Source: a virus
Strand: one strand, 5' to 3'
Virus record (IMG/VR): IMGVR_UViG_3300035071_000100
Coordinates: 1 to 33,009 of that record
DNA length: 33,009 nt
Shown: positions 32,885 through 33,009 of the stretch, piece after piece
Numbering within the stretch: the first letter of the stretch is position 1
Layout: the number at the start of each line of letters is the position of its first letter
The notes under the pieces: generated by a model
Database searches by the model: none
What the model saw: only the letters and a program-made list of their open reading frames with translations
Told to the model about the DNA's origin: nothing
Program-made: the position numbers and the translations under genes

Positions 32885-33009
32885 AGGGTCTGTTGGGAAT
32901 CGGGATTCCTCTTTTCAGCTTGTCATGATTCAAGCTTTGGATGAACCGATTCGTTTTGACAGACGCCCAATGGGCGAAGATGGAGCCGCTTTGTCTTGGC
33001 AAGGCGAGC
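32884..33009 (+). mobile_element. 5' end of an IS5-type insertion sequence inside the portal gene
   Basis: The border is marked by TA (32884-32885, within CTAG) followed by GGGTCTGTTGGGAATCGGG, then a short dyad GGAAT-CGGG-ATTCC. IS5-group elements of this kind (IS427 type) commonly insert at TA/CTAG. The transposase begins at 32941 inside it. The far end and the other half of the portal gene lie outside the window. Confidence 0.65.
32941..33009 (+). CDS. IS5-family transposase, N-terminal fragment at the window edge
   Basis: The ATG at 32941 opens MNRFVLTDAQWAKMEPLCLG before the window ends. The pattern L-T-D-x-x-W-x-x-x-x-P-L is the standard opening of IS5-family (IS427 group) transposases. 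The ribosome site is weak (TTTGG). It runs opposite to the portal gene it interrupts. Whether the element is intact cannot be judged. Confidence 0.7.
   Translation, partial: MNRFVLTDAQWAKMEPLCLGKAS

Overview
The window is GC-rich bacterial DNA. Codon use, the P2/lambda-mosaic prophage and the insertion sequences fit an alphaproteobacterium, most likely in the Hyphomicrobiales; that placement is an inference, since no rRNA or housekeeping gene is present. Both edges are insertion sequences. The left edge (1-95) is the 5' end of an IS630-type element. The right edge (32884-33009) is the 5' end of an IS5-type element that interrupts a phage portal gene.

Region 1 (139-10842) is a defence island. 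A leftward HTH-Z1 ATPase gene is divergent from a tightly packed rightward operon of hsdM, hsdS, hsdR and a YgjP-type HExxH metallopeptidase, with 8-nt and 4-nt overlaps. The Z1 gene has a clear sigma70-like promoter (TTGACG-N16-TATACA). Three 17-bp inverted repeats of identical geometry (5+7+5) cover its -35, its -10 and the start-to-Shine-Dalgarno segment. This compact operator array is the most distinctive regulatory signal in the window. An unrecognised, relatively AT-rich 167-codon gene follows at 11009-11512.

Region 2 (11638-32884, all leftward) is the late operon of a prophage with a lambda-type head and a P2-type contractile tail. The head genes are portal, gpW-like, S49 protease with a nested scaffold start, gpD-like and major capsid E. 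The tail genes are V, J, I, fibres, sheath, tube, tape measure, U, X and D. A lysis cassette lies between the fibres and the sheath: M15 endolysin, membrane proteins and overlapping Rz/Rz1-like spanins. A trypsin-like serine protease gene of different base composition sits between the capsid gene and a probable head-completion gene and looks like phage cargo (a moron).

The prophage appears dead. The portal is cut by an IS. Baseplate genes V and J are joined by a deletion. Gene I has at least one 1-nt frameshift. The tape measure is split by two frameshifts. The tube protein is short, and the tail chaperone genes are missing after it. A large tail protein has an in-frame TGA followed by 62 intact codons. 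The endolysin has Pro where a zinc-binding His is expected. The cargo protease, the Z1 gene and the Hsd genes remain open, so retention of cargo and defence functions in a decaying element is a reasonable reading. Assembly error must be excluded for the single-base lesions.
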